A stretch of DNA of 64,000 nucleotides from Chitinophaga sp. YR627 (GCF_900114995.1 NZ_FOUX01000006.1:248001-312000); one strand, 5' to 3'; positions 1 to 8,877 are shown, counted from the first letter of the stretch. The notes: generated from the sequence alone by a model not told the origin. Program-made: numbers and translations.

Positions 1-2
1 TT

Positions 3-2933
3 TATCTGCTGGTGCTGATCATCGGCATCCTGGGAGAACATGTCTGGCCGGGTCAGATACAACAGCTGATCAGGATGACCTATGCCAATCCGGCCCTGGC
101 CATCAATACCTACTTTAAGATCATTCTGATGACTACCCTGGCCTTTGTAGCCGCGTATAATAAGAGTCTGCGTTATCACTGCTCACTGGCATTATTTGCG
201 GGACATCTTGTGTCTACCGTCTATGCCCTGGTCTTTCATTATTGCACCGCCTTACAGGCTTCAGATCCTACCAACTTTTTACTGACCTCCGCTATCACAG
301 ATGGCGCTTTACTGGTGCTGTTTGTCTGGATCGCTGTTGCGTATAAAAAAGACGCAGCGATACACGCAGCATCAAGAGATCTGCCGATCAATTTCTCCGT
401 GCCGCTTACGCTGGTAAAATACCTGTATACCGGCATGTCTGTGCTCTTCGTATTATTTTGTGCAGGTATTGTACTGATCCGTTTAAAAGCATCTCCGGAC
501 GGGGGAATAGGGGCTGTCTATGGTGCACCTGATCCGATGATCGGTAACACTGTCACCCTGTATGGTACCCTGGCAGTGTTATGTATATTTCTGATCAATA
601 AGGAGGCATTGCGCAATCATTTCTTTAATGCACTGGTGATCCCATTATTCGCAGGCGGCAGTATCGCGGTACTATGGCTGATCATCGGTGACCTGAATGG
701 GGGTATTTTTATTACCACCAGATCCGGCGCAGCCGTACAGGTAAACTGGTATTTCCCTTTGTTTGCATTGGTACATGCTTTACTGGCAACGCTGATGATC
801 AGGATCAGGAAAATGTACTATGATATTGATTACACCACCAACACCTTAAGTCCGTCTTCTGCCATCAGTGTAATGGCATTGAGTAATGCCTTTTTTAACA
901 GTGATAACCAGCAACAGGCCAGTGACCTCGAACTGGTCGATAAATATGCCGGTGGCATCAAAGGACGTAAGAGAGGTTTACTGAACCTGCCTTTTGCACT
1001 CTTTGAAAATATACTCAACCTGATCTATGGCATCCGTCCCTGTTTTTCCTCCATGCAGCGGGATGAACAGCGGTACTATCTGAGCCGTTATTTCTTCCGT
1101 AATGAATGGCAGCGTAAACGGGCATTTATTCCCCCATTGGCGGAGCTGGCCTATCAGATAGGACTGTCCCTGAATTCTATTATCATGTTTGCGCATTATT
1201 CTACGATCAATGTGCGCAATGCCATGGGCTATGTGCCGGTCAATGCCAGGGATCGTACACAAGGGGATATGCCTGCTTATCCGCCGCCACATGAAAGTAT
1301 TGCACGTCTGCCACTCGATGAAAAAGACCCGGCTAATTTTAAGCCTGCCGGTATGCCGGAAAAAGAAGAGGTAGCACCAAGGGTGACCACACCGGTGAAA
1401 GAAGATAAACTGCCGCAGGAGGTCGATTATTTTATTGTCGGTTCAGGTGCAGGTGGCGCTATCGCTGCTTACAGACTTGCATGTACAGTAGCAGATCCCG
1501 GACGTATCCTTTTACTGGAAAGAGGCACCCGTTATCAGCCTTTGCAGGATTTCCAGGATACAGAGATCGAGATGATGAAGAAGGTCTATAAAGAAGGCGG
1601 ATTGCAACAAACAAAAACCTTCAGCATGACCCTTTTACAGGGGGAATGCGTGGGTGGTACGACTGTCATTAATAACGCAGTTTGCTTCACCATACCAGAT
1701 ACGATCAAGGAAATATGGCAACAGCAGTATGATATAGATCTGTCCGGACTGGAGACCGAATATCAGCAGATTGCCGCTGAATTATCGATCAGACCACTGG
1801 AGTCAAATGGGGTAAACAGAGAGGTGGCGGCCCGGTTTAGTCAGGCGGTTGAACGCTACAACCAGACAGCTGCCGATAAACTGATCACTACCTTTCCGGT
1901 ACTGGTCAATCACCTGAATACCATGGGAGATGGTAACTGGAATCTGGGGAATAAACGGATGCGTAAACGTAGCATGCTGGAAACCTATATTCCCTGGGCA
2001 GAATCAAGGGGCGTAAAGGTGATCCCCAATATGACGGCAGTACAGTTTATCGAAGACCCTGCACAGCCGGGAAGGGCAGGAGAAGTGATCGTACGGGCGG
2101 ATAATGGCTACTTACAACGCGTAAAGGTAAAGAAGGCGGTAATTGTGGCCGGCGGGGTGATCTCCAGCAGCCATTTCCTGATGCGGAGCGGTGTTAAGAA
2201 CGATAATATCGGCAAACGCCTCAGCTGCAATTTTGCCTTACCGGTAGCCTTTGAATTTGACCGTCCCGTCAGGGCATATGATGGTGATCAGATCACCATG
2301 GCGGCAATGGATAGTAAAGGCAGAGCTATTTTTGAGACGTATTTCAATCCGCCTGCTTCTTTTGGCCTCAGCAGCATTCCTTTCTTTTTTGACCGCAGGG
2401 ACGCTATTACAGGCCGTTATTGCTACTATCTGAACCTGGGGGCACTCATTGGTTCATCCGCAGGGGGAGAGGTGCTTAAAAAGGCTGATTTGATCAATGG
2501 ACAGGCATTTGTATGGCAGCTGGGGGAAGAAGATATCTCAAAGATCAAATTTGCCATTGAAAAACTGATAGAACTGGGCCGGTTTGGGGGCGCTGTTAAA
2601 GCAGTGATTCCCACAAAACCGGGTATCGAAATAGACCTTACCAATGAAGATGAAGTAGACCGTTTTATCGGACAACTATCCGGCTTCCCGGTAAGGATGA
2701 AAGACCTGCCTGTCAGTACGGCTCACCCGCAGGGCGGTAACCTGATGGCCGGTAGTAAATCACCGCACCGCGCACAACGTGTTGTAGATGAATCGTTCTG
2801 TCTGGAGGGGTATAGTAATGTGTTTGTAACAGATGCTTCGCTGTTTCCGGTCAGTATAACCGTCAATCCGCAATGGACGATCATGGCCCTGAGTTCGCTG
2901 GCCTGTAAAAAGATCGTCAGCCGGTTTAAGTAA
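3..2933 (+). CDS. GMC-type FAD oxidoreductase with N-terminal multi-helix membrane domain (5' partial)
   Basis: The reading frame is open from the first bases of the window, so the true start lies upstream; a GTG at 12 is only the first possible start inside it. The first ~270 visible residues contain about seven or eight hydrophobic segments (for example near TLAFVAAY, SVLFVLFCAGIVLI and LVIPLFAGGSIAVLWLI). A linker follows, then a GMC oxidoreductase domain from about residue 475, opening with the FAD-binding motif VGSGAGGAIAAYRLA. It continues through GECVGGTTVINNAVCF and ends with the typical GMC C-terminus (HPQGGN and VTDASLFPVSITVNPQWT). GMC enzymes oxidise alcohols or sterol-like substrates with FAD. 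The membrane domain would tether the enzyme to the inner membrane, perhaps feeding electrons to quinones, which is inference. The substrate cannot be read from the sequence. It ends 164 bp before the next gene. Confidence 0.8.
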   Translation, partial: YLLVLIIGILGEHVWPGQIQQLIRMTYANPALAINTYFKIILMTTLAFVAAYNKSLRYHCSLALFAGHLVSTVYALVFHYCTALQASDPTNFLLTSAITDGALLVLFVWIAVAYKKDAAIHAASRDLPINFSVPLTLVKYLYTGMSVLFVLFCAGIVLIRLKASPDGGIGAVYGAPDPMIGNTVTLYGTLAVLCIFLINKEALRNHFFNALVIPLFAGGSIAVLWLIIGDLNGGIFITTRSGAAVQVNWYFPLFALVHALLATLMIRIRKMYYDIDYTTNTLSPSSAISVMALSNAFFNSDNQQQASDLELVDKYAGGIKGRKRGLLNLPFALFENILNLIYGIRPCFSSMQRDEQRYYLSRYFFRNEWQRKRAFIPPLAELAYQIGLSLNSIIMFAHYSTINVRNAMGYVPVNARDRTQGDMPAYPPPHESIARLPLDEKDPANFKPAGMPEKEEVAPRVTTPVKEDKLPQEVDYFIVGSGAGGAIAAYRLACTVADPGRILLLERGTRYQPLQDFQDTEIEMMKKVYKEGGLQQTKTFSMTLLQGECVGGTTVINNAVCFTIPDTIKEIWQQQYDIDLSGLETEYQQIAAELSIRPLESNGVNREVAARFSQAVERYNQTAADKLITTFPVLVNHLNTMGDGNWNLGNKRMRKRSMLETYIPWAESRGVKVIPNMTAVQFIEDPAQPGRAGEVIVRADNGYLQRVKVKKAVIVAGGVISSSHFLMRSGVKNDNIGKRLSCNFALPVAFEFDRPVRAYDGDQITMAAMDSKGRAIFETYFNPPASFGLSSIPFFFDRRDAITGRYCYYLNLGALIGSSAGGEVLKKADLINGQAFVWQLGEEDISKIKFAIEKLIELGRFGGAVKAVIPTKPGIEIDLTNEDEVDRFIGQLSGFPVRMKDLPVSTAHPQGGNLMAGSKSPHRAQRVVDESFCLEGYSNVFVTDASLFPVSITVNPQWTIMALSSLACKKIVSRFK

Positions 2934-3097
2934 ACTTTGCCCGGAAGTGTAGCAGCTGATAAACGTTCATCAGGTATAGTTCTCCACAGATAGAATCCTG
3001 CAATAGGGCGCTTATGACGTTGACTGTTGCTGGTATGAAATTCGGACGAATAGATAATGTATGTTTTACCATTCATTACTCATTCAAAGTATTTTAT

Positions 3098-4120
3098 ATG
3101 GACAGCAAAAATTTATATAATCGTCGTCAGGCTATTGGAGGTATTGGAGTTGGGCTTGCATCACTGATGGTTACTCCGGCATTCAGCGCATCTGCTGGCG
3201 GAGCCGCAGGAGGAAGTGTAACCGGAGCAGACGCTGGCGCAGAATTGGAAAACCCCGTTACAAAATACCCCAAACCACCATTTAAAGAGCAATCTCAACC
3301 CTGGCCGGGACTGGCCGCCAAAATGGAACCCAAACCCGATCATGGTGAAATCAGTTATAAAGGCTCCAACCGGCTGGCCGGCAGAAAAGCATTGATCACA
3401 GGTGGTGATTCCGGTATGGGCCGTGCTGCCGCAATTGCCTATGCGCGCGAAGGTGCTGACGTCGCAATCAATTACCTGCCTGCGGAAGAAGAGGACGCAA
3501 AGGAAGTGGTAGAACTGATCAAAAAAGCCGGTCGTAAAGCAGTCGCTATTCCAGGTGATCTGCGGGAAGAAGCTTTTTGTCAGCAGATGGTTGCAGAGGC
3601 AGTACGTCAGTTAGGTGGACTGGATATTCTGGTGAATAATGCAGCACGCCAGCAAACGCAGAAAAGCATCATGGATATCACCAGCGAGGCTTTTGATGCG
3701 ACAATGAAGACAAATATTTACGCGCCTTTCTGGACGGTAAAAGCGGCATTACCACACCTGAAACCTGGTGCTGTGATCATTGCGACTTCCAGCGAACAGG
3801 CCACAGACCCCTCGGCAGAACTATATGATTACGCACAGACAAAAGCAGCTACTACCAGTTATGTGAAATCACTGGCCAAACAGCTGGCAGAAAAAGGTAT
3901 TCGTGTAAATGGCGTAGCGCCGGGACCTATCTGGACACCTTTGCAGGTCAGTGGTGGTGCGACTATGGAGAAACTGAAAAACTTCGGTGGTGATACGCCT
4001 TTTAAACGGCCCGGACAACCTGTCGAACTGGCATCCATATATGTACAGTTGGCAGCCAGTGACGGTAGTTATGCAACTGGCCAGATTTATGGTGCTACAG
4101 GTGGTAATGGACAGCCTTAA
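3098..4120 (+). CDS. SDR family oxidoreductase, YghA-like, with Tat-like signal
   Basis: The ATG at 3098 (340 aa) is preferred over an upstream in-frame ATG at 3014, because it places a twin-arginine-like signal (NRRQAIGGIGVGLASLMV, then an Ala/Gly-rich stretch) at the N-terminus. The mature part is a classical short-chain dehydrogenase: GGDSGMGRAAA cofactor motif, LVNNAA, catalytic YDYAQTKAA (YxxxK) and GPIWTPLQ. The pre-domain sequence YPKPPFKEQSQPWPGLAAKM and the SDR core closely resemble E. coli YghA, an NADP(H)-dependent aldehyde reductase-like SDR (established family). Export of an SDR is unusual, since NAD(P)H-dependent enzymes are normally cytoplasmic; Tat could export it already folded with its cofactor. 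The twin-arginine motif lacks the ideal flanking residues, so export is inferred. A palindromic element begins 2 bp after the stop codon. Confidence 0.85.
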   Translation: MDSKNLYNRRQAIGGIGVGLASLMVTPAFSASAGGAAGGSVTGADAGAELENPVTKYPKPPFKEQSQPWPGLAAKMEPKPDHGEISYKGSNRLAGRKALITGGDSGMGRAAAIAYAREGADVAINYLPAEEEDAKEVVELIKKAGRKAVAIPGDLREEAFCQQMVAEAVRQLGGLDILVNNAARQQTQKSIMDITSEAFDATMKTNIYAPFWTVKAALPHLKPGAVIIATSSEQATDPSAELYDYAQTKAATTSYVKSLAKQLAEKGIRVNGVAPGPIWTPLQVSGGATMEKLKNFGGDTPFKRPGQPVELASIYVQLAASDGSYATGQIYGATGGNGQP

Positions 4121-4121
4121 T

Positions 4122-4204
4122 CTATAGTCAGACTATACTTATCTGCCGCTAATGCTCCCTTTCAAACGAAGCATTAGCGTAGGATATGTATAGTCTGACT
4201 ATAG
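4122..4204. repeat. Long palindromic intergenic element (REP-like)
   Basis: Perfect 17-bp outer arms (CTATAGTCAGACTATAC at 4122-4138 and its reverse complement at 4188-4204) enclose a second perfect pair (CGCTAATGCT at 4147-4156 and AGCATTAGCG at 4170-4179). Each outer arm is itself a palindrome around one base (TATAGTC-A-GACTATA). A related, more diverged copy lies at 53120-53181. It starts immediately after the SDR stop codon and could also act as an mRNA 3'-end stabiliser. Confidence 0.75.
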
Positions 4205-4238
4205 TTAAACACTAAGATCATACACTATAAATAAAATA

Positions 4239-4262
4239 GCCGCCCCGGTGAACCGGGACGGC
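4239..4262 (-). terminator. Rho-independent terminator after the PepSY gene
   Basis: GC-rich hairpin with 10-bp arms (GCCGCCCCGG/CCGGGACGGC, one mismatch, TGAA loop). On the minus strand it is followed by TATTTTATTT. A second structure, with arms GTGGCG/CGCCAC and TTCCC/GGGAA, lies between it and the stop codon (about 4265-4304). Confidence 0.65.
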
Positions 4263-4323
4263 AGTGGCGGTGACAATTCCCATCCTCCCAGAGGGAACGC
4301 CACACCAGGTAGTTATGCTGTTA

Positions 4324-5820
4324 TCAGCTGATTTTTTTTGCCTTTCTTTTGATCCATTTTCCCGTCAATACCAATCCGGTTACACTGACCAGCGTACCTC
4401 CAAAAAGGAGTAACCACATGATCGTATCCCATAAGGGTCTTTTGTATACGAGAAAGCCAAAATCCAGGCTATGTAAGCCATGGTATAACCAACGCTCGAT
4501 ACGGCTTCCTTTTTCGTGTTTGAGCGCCAGCTGCCCTGTTTTTAGATCAATATAGTACCAGCTCTGCTCCGGGTTATCTACCCTTATTCTCAATACCGGT
4601 AGGCGTTTTTCATAAGTGCGTGAATAGTAATAGTTATCATAGCTGTTCATCACGGCTGTATCCTGGATCGCCTGTTCGGGTTGAAACGCCTTCACGGTTT
4701 CGGTCAACGCATTGGAAGGGAATACCTCAAAAGGCTGGCTATCTGCCCGATCTGCCGCCAATAGACAGGTGTGATGATAATCCTGATAAGCGAGGTAATA
4801 AGGCTTACCCAGCACCTGTATCAGTTGTATTTCTTTTACTGTTAATAAAGGCCTGAATGCATTCACTGCCTGTGCCGGTGATACCGTAAAGGCAGTAGTG
4901 TTTAATGGTCCGCCGGATAAGCGTTTGCGCGCTTCCAGTATTTTACCGCTATCAGGACCAAAGTCAACCGGACTCATTGAAAACAGGCCACTCAGTATCC
5001 AGGTAAATATGAAAATGCCAAACACAAATCCTGTGTAGTGGTGATAACGGAACCAGGGCTTCTTATAAGGACTGAAAGCGATGGACTGCTTTTTCTTTCT
5101 CTTATACCGGGTAAAACCCATGACAATACCCGTGATACTCATCACTACGCCAATCAGGGAAACCCATATGACTACCTGACTCCATACAGGCCGGTTGCGG
5201 ATCAGCACCGTCGGATAGATCCAGTGAGGAATAGGTCCCAGCCAGGCCAGGAAGCGTTGTCTGGCGTTCAGCATTTGTACCACTTCTCCGGTATAGATGG
5301 ATACATACACATAGGTTTTTTCCTCATCATCCATCTTAAAACGATAGACCTGTGGCAGATATCCCTGATAGCGATGCGCGGCCATCCACTGGTCTATTTT
5401 AGTTAGTTTTTCGACAGCTACCGGATGACTGCGATTACCCACAAAAGCCTGTGCAACCTGACTGGCCAGTGCAGTATCTACCTCATTCAATAAGTCGCCA
5501 TTGTCAGCAAAGACTGCCAGGTGTTTATTCTGCTGCGTAACGATCCTGTAAATGGGCCGGTTCAGTAACATACCGAGGCGGATAGTAGTAACTGTATCTG
5601 TCAGGTGGCCTGCTGTAATAGCCTGCCGGGCACTAAGGTGACATTGTTCCATATTCACCGGAGGCAGCTTTTGTAATCGCTGATGATGTTTCATCGTCGG
5701 ATAACTCACATACATCATCACAAACCCCGAGAGAAACCAGATAACAAACAACAGGCTCAACACAAAGCCCAGGTACCGGTGCAGTAACAGAATGATTTTT
5801 TTCAGCTGTTTAATAAACAT
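4324..5820 (-). CDS. PepSY-associated TM helix domain protein (iron/metallophore-type membrane reductase family)
   Basis: The product is 498 aa, opening with a first transmembrane helix typical of PepSY_TM proteins (LHRYLGFVLSLLFVIWFLSG). Further helices occur near residues 205-230 (VVIWVSLIGVVMSITGIVMG), 262-285 (FRYHHYTGFVFGIFIFTWIL) and the C-terminus (MWLLLFGGTLVSVTGLVL), with periplasmic PepSY-like segments between. Paired His residues at helix starts (HRYLG, RYHHYTG) fit haem or flavin ligation. Characterised relatives such as Pseudomonas FoxB reduce ferric siderophores in the periplasm, usually next to a TonB receptor, as here. It lies 68 bp downstream of the receptor and shares its riboswitch-controlled transcript, with a hairpin between them that may lower its expression. 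The real substrate may be a corrinoid rather than a ferric siderophore (inference from the riboswitch). Confidence 0.8.
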   Translation of the reverse strand: MFIKQLKKIILLLHRYLGFVLSLLFVIWFLSGFVMMYVSYPTMKHHQRLQKLPPVNMEQCHLSARQAITAGHLTDTVTTIRLGMLLNRPIYRIVTQQNKHLAVFADNGDLLNEVDTALASQVAQAFVGNRSHPVAVEKLTKIDQWMAAHRYQGYLPQVYRFKMDDEEKTYVYVSIYTGEVVQMLNARQRFLAWLGPIPHWIYPTVLIRNRPVWSQVVIWVSLIGVVMSITGIVMGFTRYKRKKKQSIAFSPYKKPWFRYHHYTGFVFGIFIFTWILSGLFSMSPVDFGPDSGKILEARKRLSGGPLNTTAFTVSPAQAVNAFRPLLTVKEIQLIQVLGKPYYLAYQDYHHTCLLAADRADSQPFEVFPSNALTETVKAFQPEQAIQDTAVMNSYDNYYYSRTYEKRLPVLRIRVDNPEQSWYYIDLKTGQLALKHEKGSRIERWLYHGLHSLDFGFLVYKRPLWDTIMWLLLFGGTLVSVTGLVLTGKWIKRKAKKIS

Positions 5821-5850
5821 TTGAAGTAGGATCGGATGATAAAATGGAGA

Positions 5851-5881
5851 CCTCCCTTCCGCTTTTACAGCAGAAGAGAGG
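5851..5881 (-). promoter_or_regulatory. Intercistronic hairpin between TonB receptor and PepSY gene
   Basis: A 12-bp stem with two G-U pairs (minus strand CCTCTCTTCTGC/GCGGAAGGGAGG) lies in the 68-bp gap. It is followed by TCTCCATTTTATC, too poor in T for a strong terminator. It could be a partial terminator or a processing and stability element that sets the ratio of receptor to PepSY protein. Confidence 0.45.
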
Positions 5882-5888
5882 CTGGTAT

Positions 5889-8309
5889 TTAGAGGGAGTA
5901 TTTTAAAGTCAGCAGGTAGTTCCTGGTAGCACCCGGATAAAACTGATTTGTGATGATCACATTGGCGAAATAACGCTCGTTGGCGATGTTATTTACATTC
6001 AGGCGCAGACCAACTTTACCGATCTGGTAACCAATAGCTGCATCCAGTACAGTATACGCTGGTAATACATACGTGTTGTTACTGTTAGCATAGGTGTCGC
6101 TCATGTAGTTCATGCCCATACCCATACTCAGACCACGTAAAACAGTTTGTTGCAGCTGATAGTTTACCCATATGTTAGCCATGTGTGCAGGCGCCAGCGC
6201 TACCGTTTTTCCGGCCACGGAATTGATGTCATTTCCTGCAAAAGGACGATACTTTGCATCTGTGAATGTATATCCTGCGTTGACGTCAAGACCCGCCAGC
6301 GGACTACCCTGTAACTCGATCTCATAGCCTTTGGAATCCGCAGAACCAACGCGTTTGTATACGCCCCCCGGCAGACTTTCCACCTGGTTGTTCTTTCTCA
6401 TATAGTAGAGAGAACCGGTGAGTGACCATGCTTTGCTCAGGTCCAGACGTGAACCGAATTCTGCCTGATATCCATCTTCCGGATCAAAGGTCTCGCCATT
6501 AGGCGCTACCCTGCGGGATGGTTTGAAATAAGTGGAGTAAGAGCCATATATGGACAACGCTTCAATTGGCTGATAGACCAAACCTGCACGGTAGGTGAAT
6601 GCAGAAGATGGAATATCTGTTTTGGCGCCTTTATCTGTAACGTGGTGAGTCCTGTCTATTTTATTGGTATAATACGTACCGCGGAAGATATCATAACGCA
6701 GGCCTACCAATGCTTTCAGTTTGTCGGAGAACCTGAGCCATTCCTGTATATAAAAGCCATGTACGTTCTCTTCTGTCGCCCTGTACTGCGTCTGATAATA
6801 ATCGATATTACCCTGACTCAGCACCGGATTTTGTACTGCGACCTGTGCATAAAGTCCGCTACCCGTGATGTTGCCGTTGTAAGTCTTACGATCGAGGATA
6901 CTGAGGGAATAACCAAACAACAGCTTATGTTCGATATTGCCTGTCTGTGTTGTATATGTCAGTTCAAGCTGATTTTGCAGCGGTTTGGTAATATGATTGA
7001 AATACAGGGGAGAGGTGCGTGTCAGCGAGTCCAAGGCTTCGTTGAACGTCAGTTCTTCCGTTGAAAGATAATCGATGTTATCATAGGAGTAAGACAGCTG
7101 GTCAGATAGAACCAGTTTACTATTGAACTGATGCGTATAGCGCAGCTGGAAATCGTAACGCGTATTTTTCAGGAAATCAGCGGGATCATTGTAACGGGTG
7201 TCAACATTCATGCCCGGAGCGATCTTACCACCTTCCAGTACGGGAATACCTGCATCCGTATCATATTTATCTTTGTTTGCACCGACACTCAGATAAAAGT
7301 TGTCGCGTGCCGTAGGTGTATATTCCAGCGCGAGGTAGGCGTTGTTGGTATTGACGCCTGACTGACGATAGCCATCTGTTTCAGACAGACCCACGTCTAC
7401 CCTGTAGGCGAGTTTATTATTGATCGCACCACCTGCACCTGCACGCATACGACGCGTATTAAAACTACCGTAAGAAGCAGAGAATTCCGCTTTCTGTTCT
7501 TTAGAAGGACGTTTGCGTACCAGGTTAATGATACCACCCAGTGCGGAGTGCCCAAATAACACAGATGCGGGTCCTTTCAACACTTCTATACGCTCGATAT
7601 TGGCCAGGTTCGTACTGGGAGCACTGGTAGAGATGTTATGACGTTCATCTCTGACGCCGTCTACGAGTAATACAAAGTTATTAAAACCACGGATGGTGAA
7701 GTGCTGGAAGCCACCATAGGTATTATTGGCACGTACACCTGTCGTGTTTTTCATGGCTTCTCCCAGATCGTCTGTCCCTCTTTGTTCGAGTGTACGGGCA
7801 GAAACTGCGGAGGTAGTCAGCGGTAGATCCCTGACAGGGACAGCTATTTTATTGATACCGGCAAAGGATGATACCTGTGCGGTACTCACTGTTACTTCGG
7901 ATAGCTGGCCGGTATGACTGTTCAGCTGAAAAGACAGTGTGGTTGTTTGTCCGCTGGTGATCACAGCAGGATGCTTCGCAGGATGATAACCTACACCACT
8001 TGCTGCAAGCGTATAATTACCTGCAGGGATGTTTGCAAATGCGAAGTTGCCATCGGCATCTGTTACGGTACCATGACCGGTGCCATGTAGTCTTACGGTG
8101 ATATCCGCCAGTGGTTGCCCCGTTTCTGTAGTGATCTGTCCGCGCAAACCACCGGTACGTGCTGCGTTTGTCTGAGATTGTGCATGGAGTTTGTTCACCG
8201 GCAGAAAAGGGTGAATCATGCAGACAAGCGCACAAAGAAAAACAACCTGTAAATAAAAAGAAAAGTAATAATGCCCCGTCCTGGCTTTACCAGTTGTAGA
8301 AATTTGCAT
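5889..8309 (-). CDS. TonB-dependent outer-membrane receptor, siderophore-receptor type
   Basis: The product is 806 aa with an N-terminal signal region (QVVFLCALVCMIHPFLPVN, then HAQ). An ~85-residue carboxypeptidase-regulatory-like beta domain follows (LRGQITTETGQPLADITVRLHG). Then come a plug domain (VPVRDLPLTTSAVSARTLEQ, TIRGFNNFVLLVDGVRD, IERIEVLKGPASVLFGHSALGG) and a beta-barrel ending in TRNYLLTLKYSL with a C-terminal aromatic/hydrophobic pattern. The plug and barrel are of the FhuA/FecA siderophore-receptor class rather than BtuB-like, yet the gene sits behind a cobalamin riboswitch. It would take up a corrinoid or another metallophore across the outer membrane using TonB energy. It is the first gene of a two-gene operon with the PepSY membrane protein. 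The ATG at 8309 gives a standard signal peptide and length. Confidence 0.9.
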   Translation of the reverse strand: MQISTTGKARTGHYYFSFYLQVVFLCALVCMIHPFLPVNKLHAQSQTNAARTGGLRGQITTETGQPLADITVRLHGTGHGTVTDADGNFAFANIPAGNYTLAASGVGYHPAKHPAVITSGQTTTLSFQLNSHTGQLSEVTVSTAQVSSFAGINKIAVPVRDLPLTTSAVSARTLEQRGTDDLGEAMKNTTGVRANNTYGGFQHFTIRGFNNFVLLVDGVRDERHNISTSAPSTNLANIERIEVLKGPASVLFGHSALGGIINLVRKRPSKEQKAEFSASYGSFNTRRMRAGAGGAINNKLAYRVDVGLSETDGYRQSGVNTNNAYLALEYTPTARDNFYLSVGANKDKYDTDAGIPVLEGGKIAPGMNVDTRYNDPADFLKNTRYDFQLRYTHQFNSKLVLSDQLSYSYDNIDYLSTEELTFNEALDSLTRTSPLYFNHITKPLQNQLELTYTTQTGNIEHKLLFGYSLSILDRKTYNGNITGSGLYAQVAVQNPVLSQGNIDYYQTQYRATEENVHGFYIQEWLRFSDKLKALVGLRYDIFRGTYYTNKIDRTHHVTDKGAKTDIPSSAFTYRAGLVYQPIEALSIYGSYSTYFKPSRRVAPNGETFDPEDGYQAEFGSRLDLSKAWSLTGSLYYMRKNNQVESLPGGVYKRVGSADSKGYEIELQGSPLAGLDVNAGYTFTDAKYRPFAGNDINSVAGKTVALAPAHMANIWVNYQLQQTVLRGLSMGMGMNYMSDTYANSNNTYVLPAYTVLDAAIGYQIGKVGLRLNVNNIANERYFANVIITNQFYPGATRNYLLTLKYSL

Positions 8310-8421
8310 TGATAGCGTTGATGAAGAAAATAAAACAATTGTTCTTCAGTACTTTACCATGCGATCGGGTGCAGCTGTACAGAAAAGGCAGGAGGCTTTT
8401 ATAAATACACAAATGATCCGC

Positions 8422-8443
8422 GGGCGTAATAATGATTACACCC
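8422..8443 (-). promoter_or_regulatory. Hairpin in the riboswitch-receptor leader
   Basis: A 9-bp stem (minus strand GGGTGTAAT/ATTACGCCC, CATT loop, one G-U pair) lies between the riboswitch aptamer and the receptor start. No T-tract follows, so it is not an obvious terminator. It may be part of the expression platform. Confidence 0.35.
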
Positions 8444-8499
8444 CGGCCACTAAACCTCCATTCTCGACGTTGCTTCAGTCCACGAAAGCATTGCCAGCA

Positions 8500-8670
8500 T
8501 AAAAAAGGCAGGTCTCCTGACTTGTAACATTGCTACCGTCCTTCCCATCCGCTTTTAGCTGGACAGTGGACTTCTTTTGGCAGCAACTGATTGTGTTACT
8601 TACAGTTGCGGGACAGTTCGTGATTTTCACACGATTCCCTATTAATCTGCGATTAAGCAGAACCTTTTTA
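8500..8670 (-). promoter_or_regulatory. Cobalamin (B12) riboswitch
   Basis: Read on the minus strand, the aptamer landmarks appear in order. They are a 5' AAAAAGG P1 strand (8663-8669), AGGGAATC, GTGAAAATCAC, the core CCCGCAACTGTAAG (8598-8611), CCACTGTCC, GGGAAGG, and the B12 box AGTCAGGAGACCTGCC (8507-8522). The last runs into CCTTTTTT, which pairs with the 5' P1 strand. This combination is diagnostic of the adenosylcobalamin/methylcobalamin riboswitch family. It precedes the TonB receptor by about 190 nt and should repress the receptor-PepSY operon when B12 is plentiful. Confidence 0.92.
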
Positions 8671-8701
8671 AGTTGGGGAAAGAAAAAGAACGTAAACGGG
8701 G

Positions 8702-8709
8702 CAAATATA
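8702..8709 (-). promoter_or_regulatory. Promoter -7 box of the riboswitch operon
   Basis: A perfect Bacteroidota -7 element TATATTTG lies on the minus strand about 30 nt upstream of the riboswitch. No clear TTG -33 element was found. The position fits a transcript that begins just before the aptamer. Confidence 0.55.
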
Positions 8710-8877
8710 GCGTTTTTTTAATTCGCCCGGAATTTGACCCATATGCGTTACGTTGTGACTGCTTTTTATATCTGTTGCTGACCTCACCTACTTTAAAGCG
8801 TGATCTGACTGATATCTGAAGATCCCCCTTTTTCCGGTTAGGTGCTGCATATTGAAAATTATTTTTATTTTTACCGG

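Noticed and set aside
6642-7064. 140-codon plus-strand ORF inside the TonB receptor
   Set aside because: Antisense shadow of a well-supported coding sequence; no motif or start signal of its own.
8842-8877. GTG start for the methyltransferase
   Set aside because: It adds an aromatic-rich stretch (ENYFYFYR) not typical of the family; the ATG at 8878 fits better.
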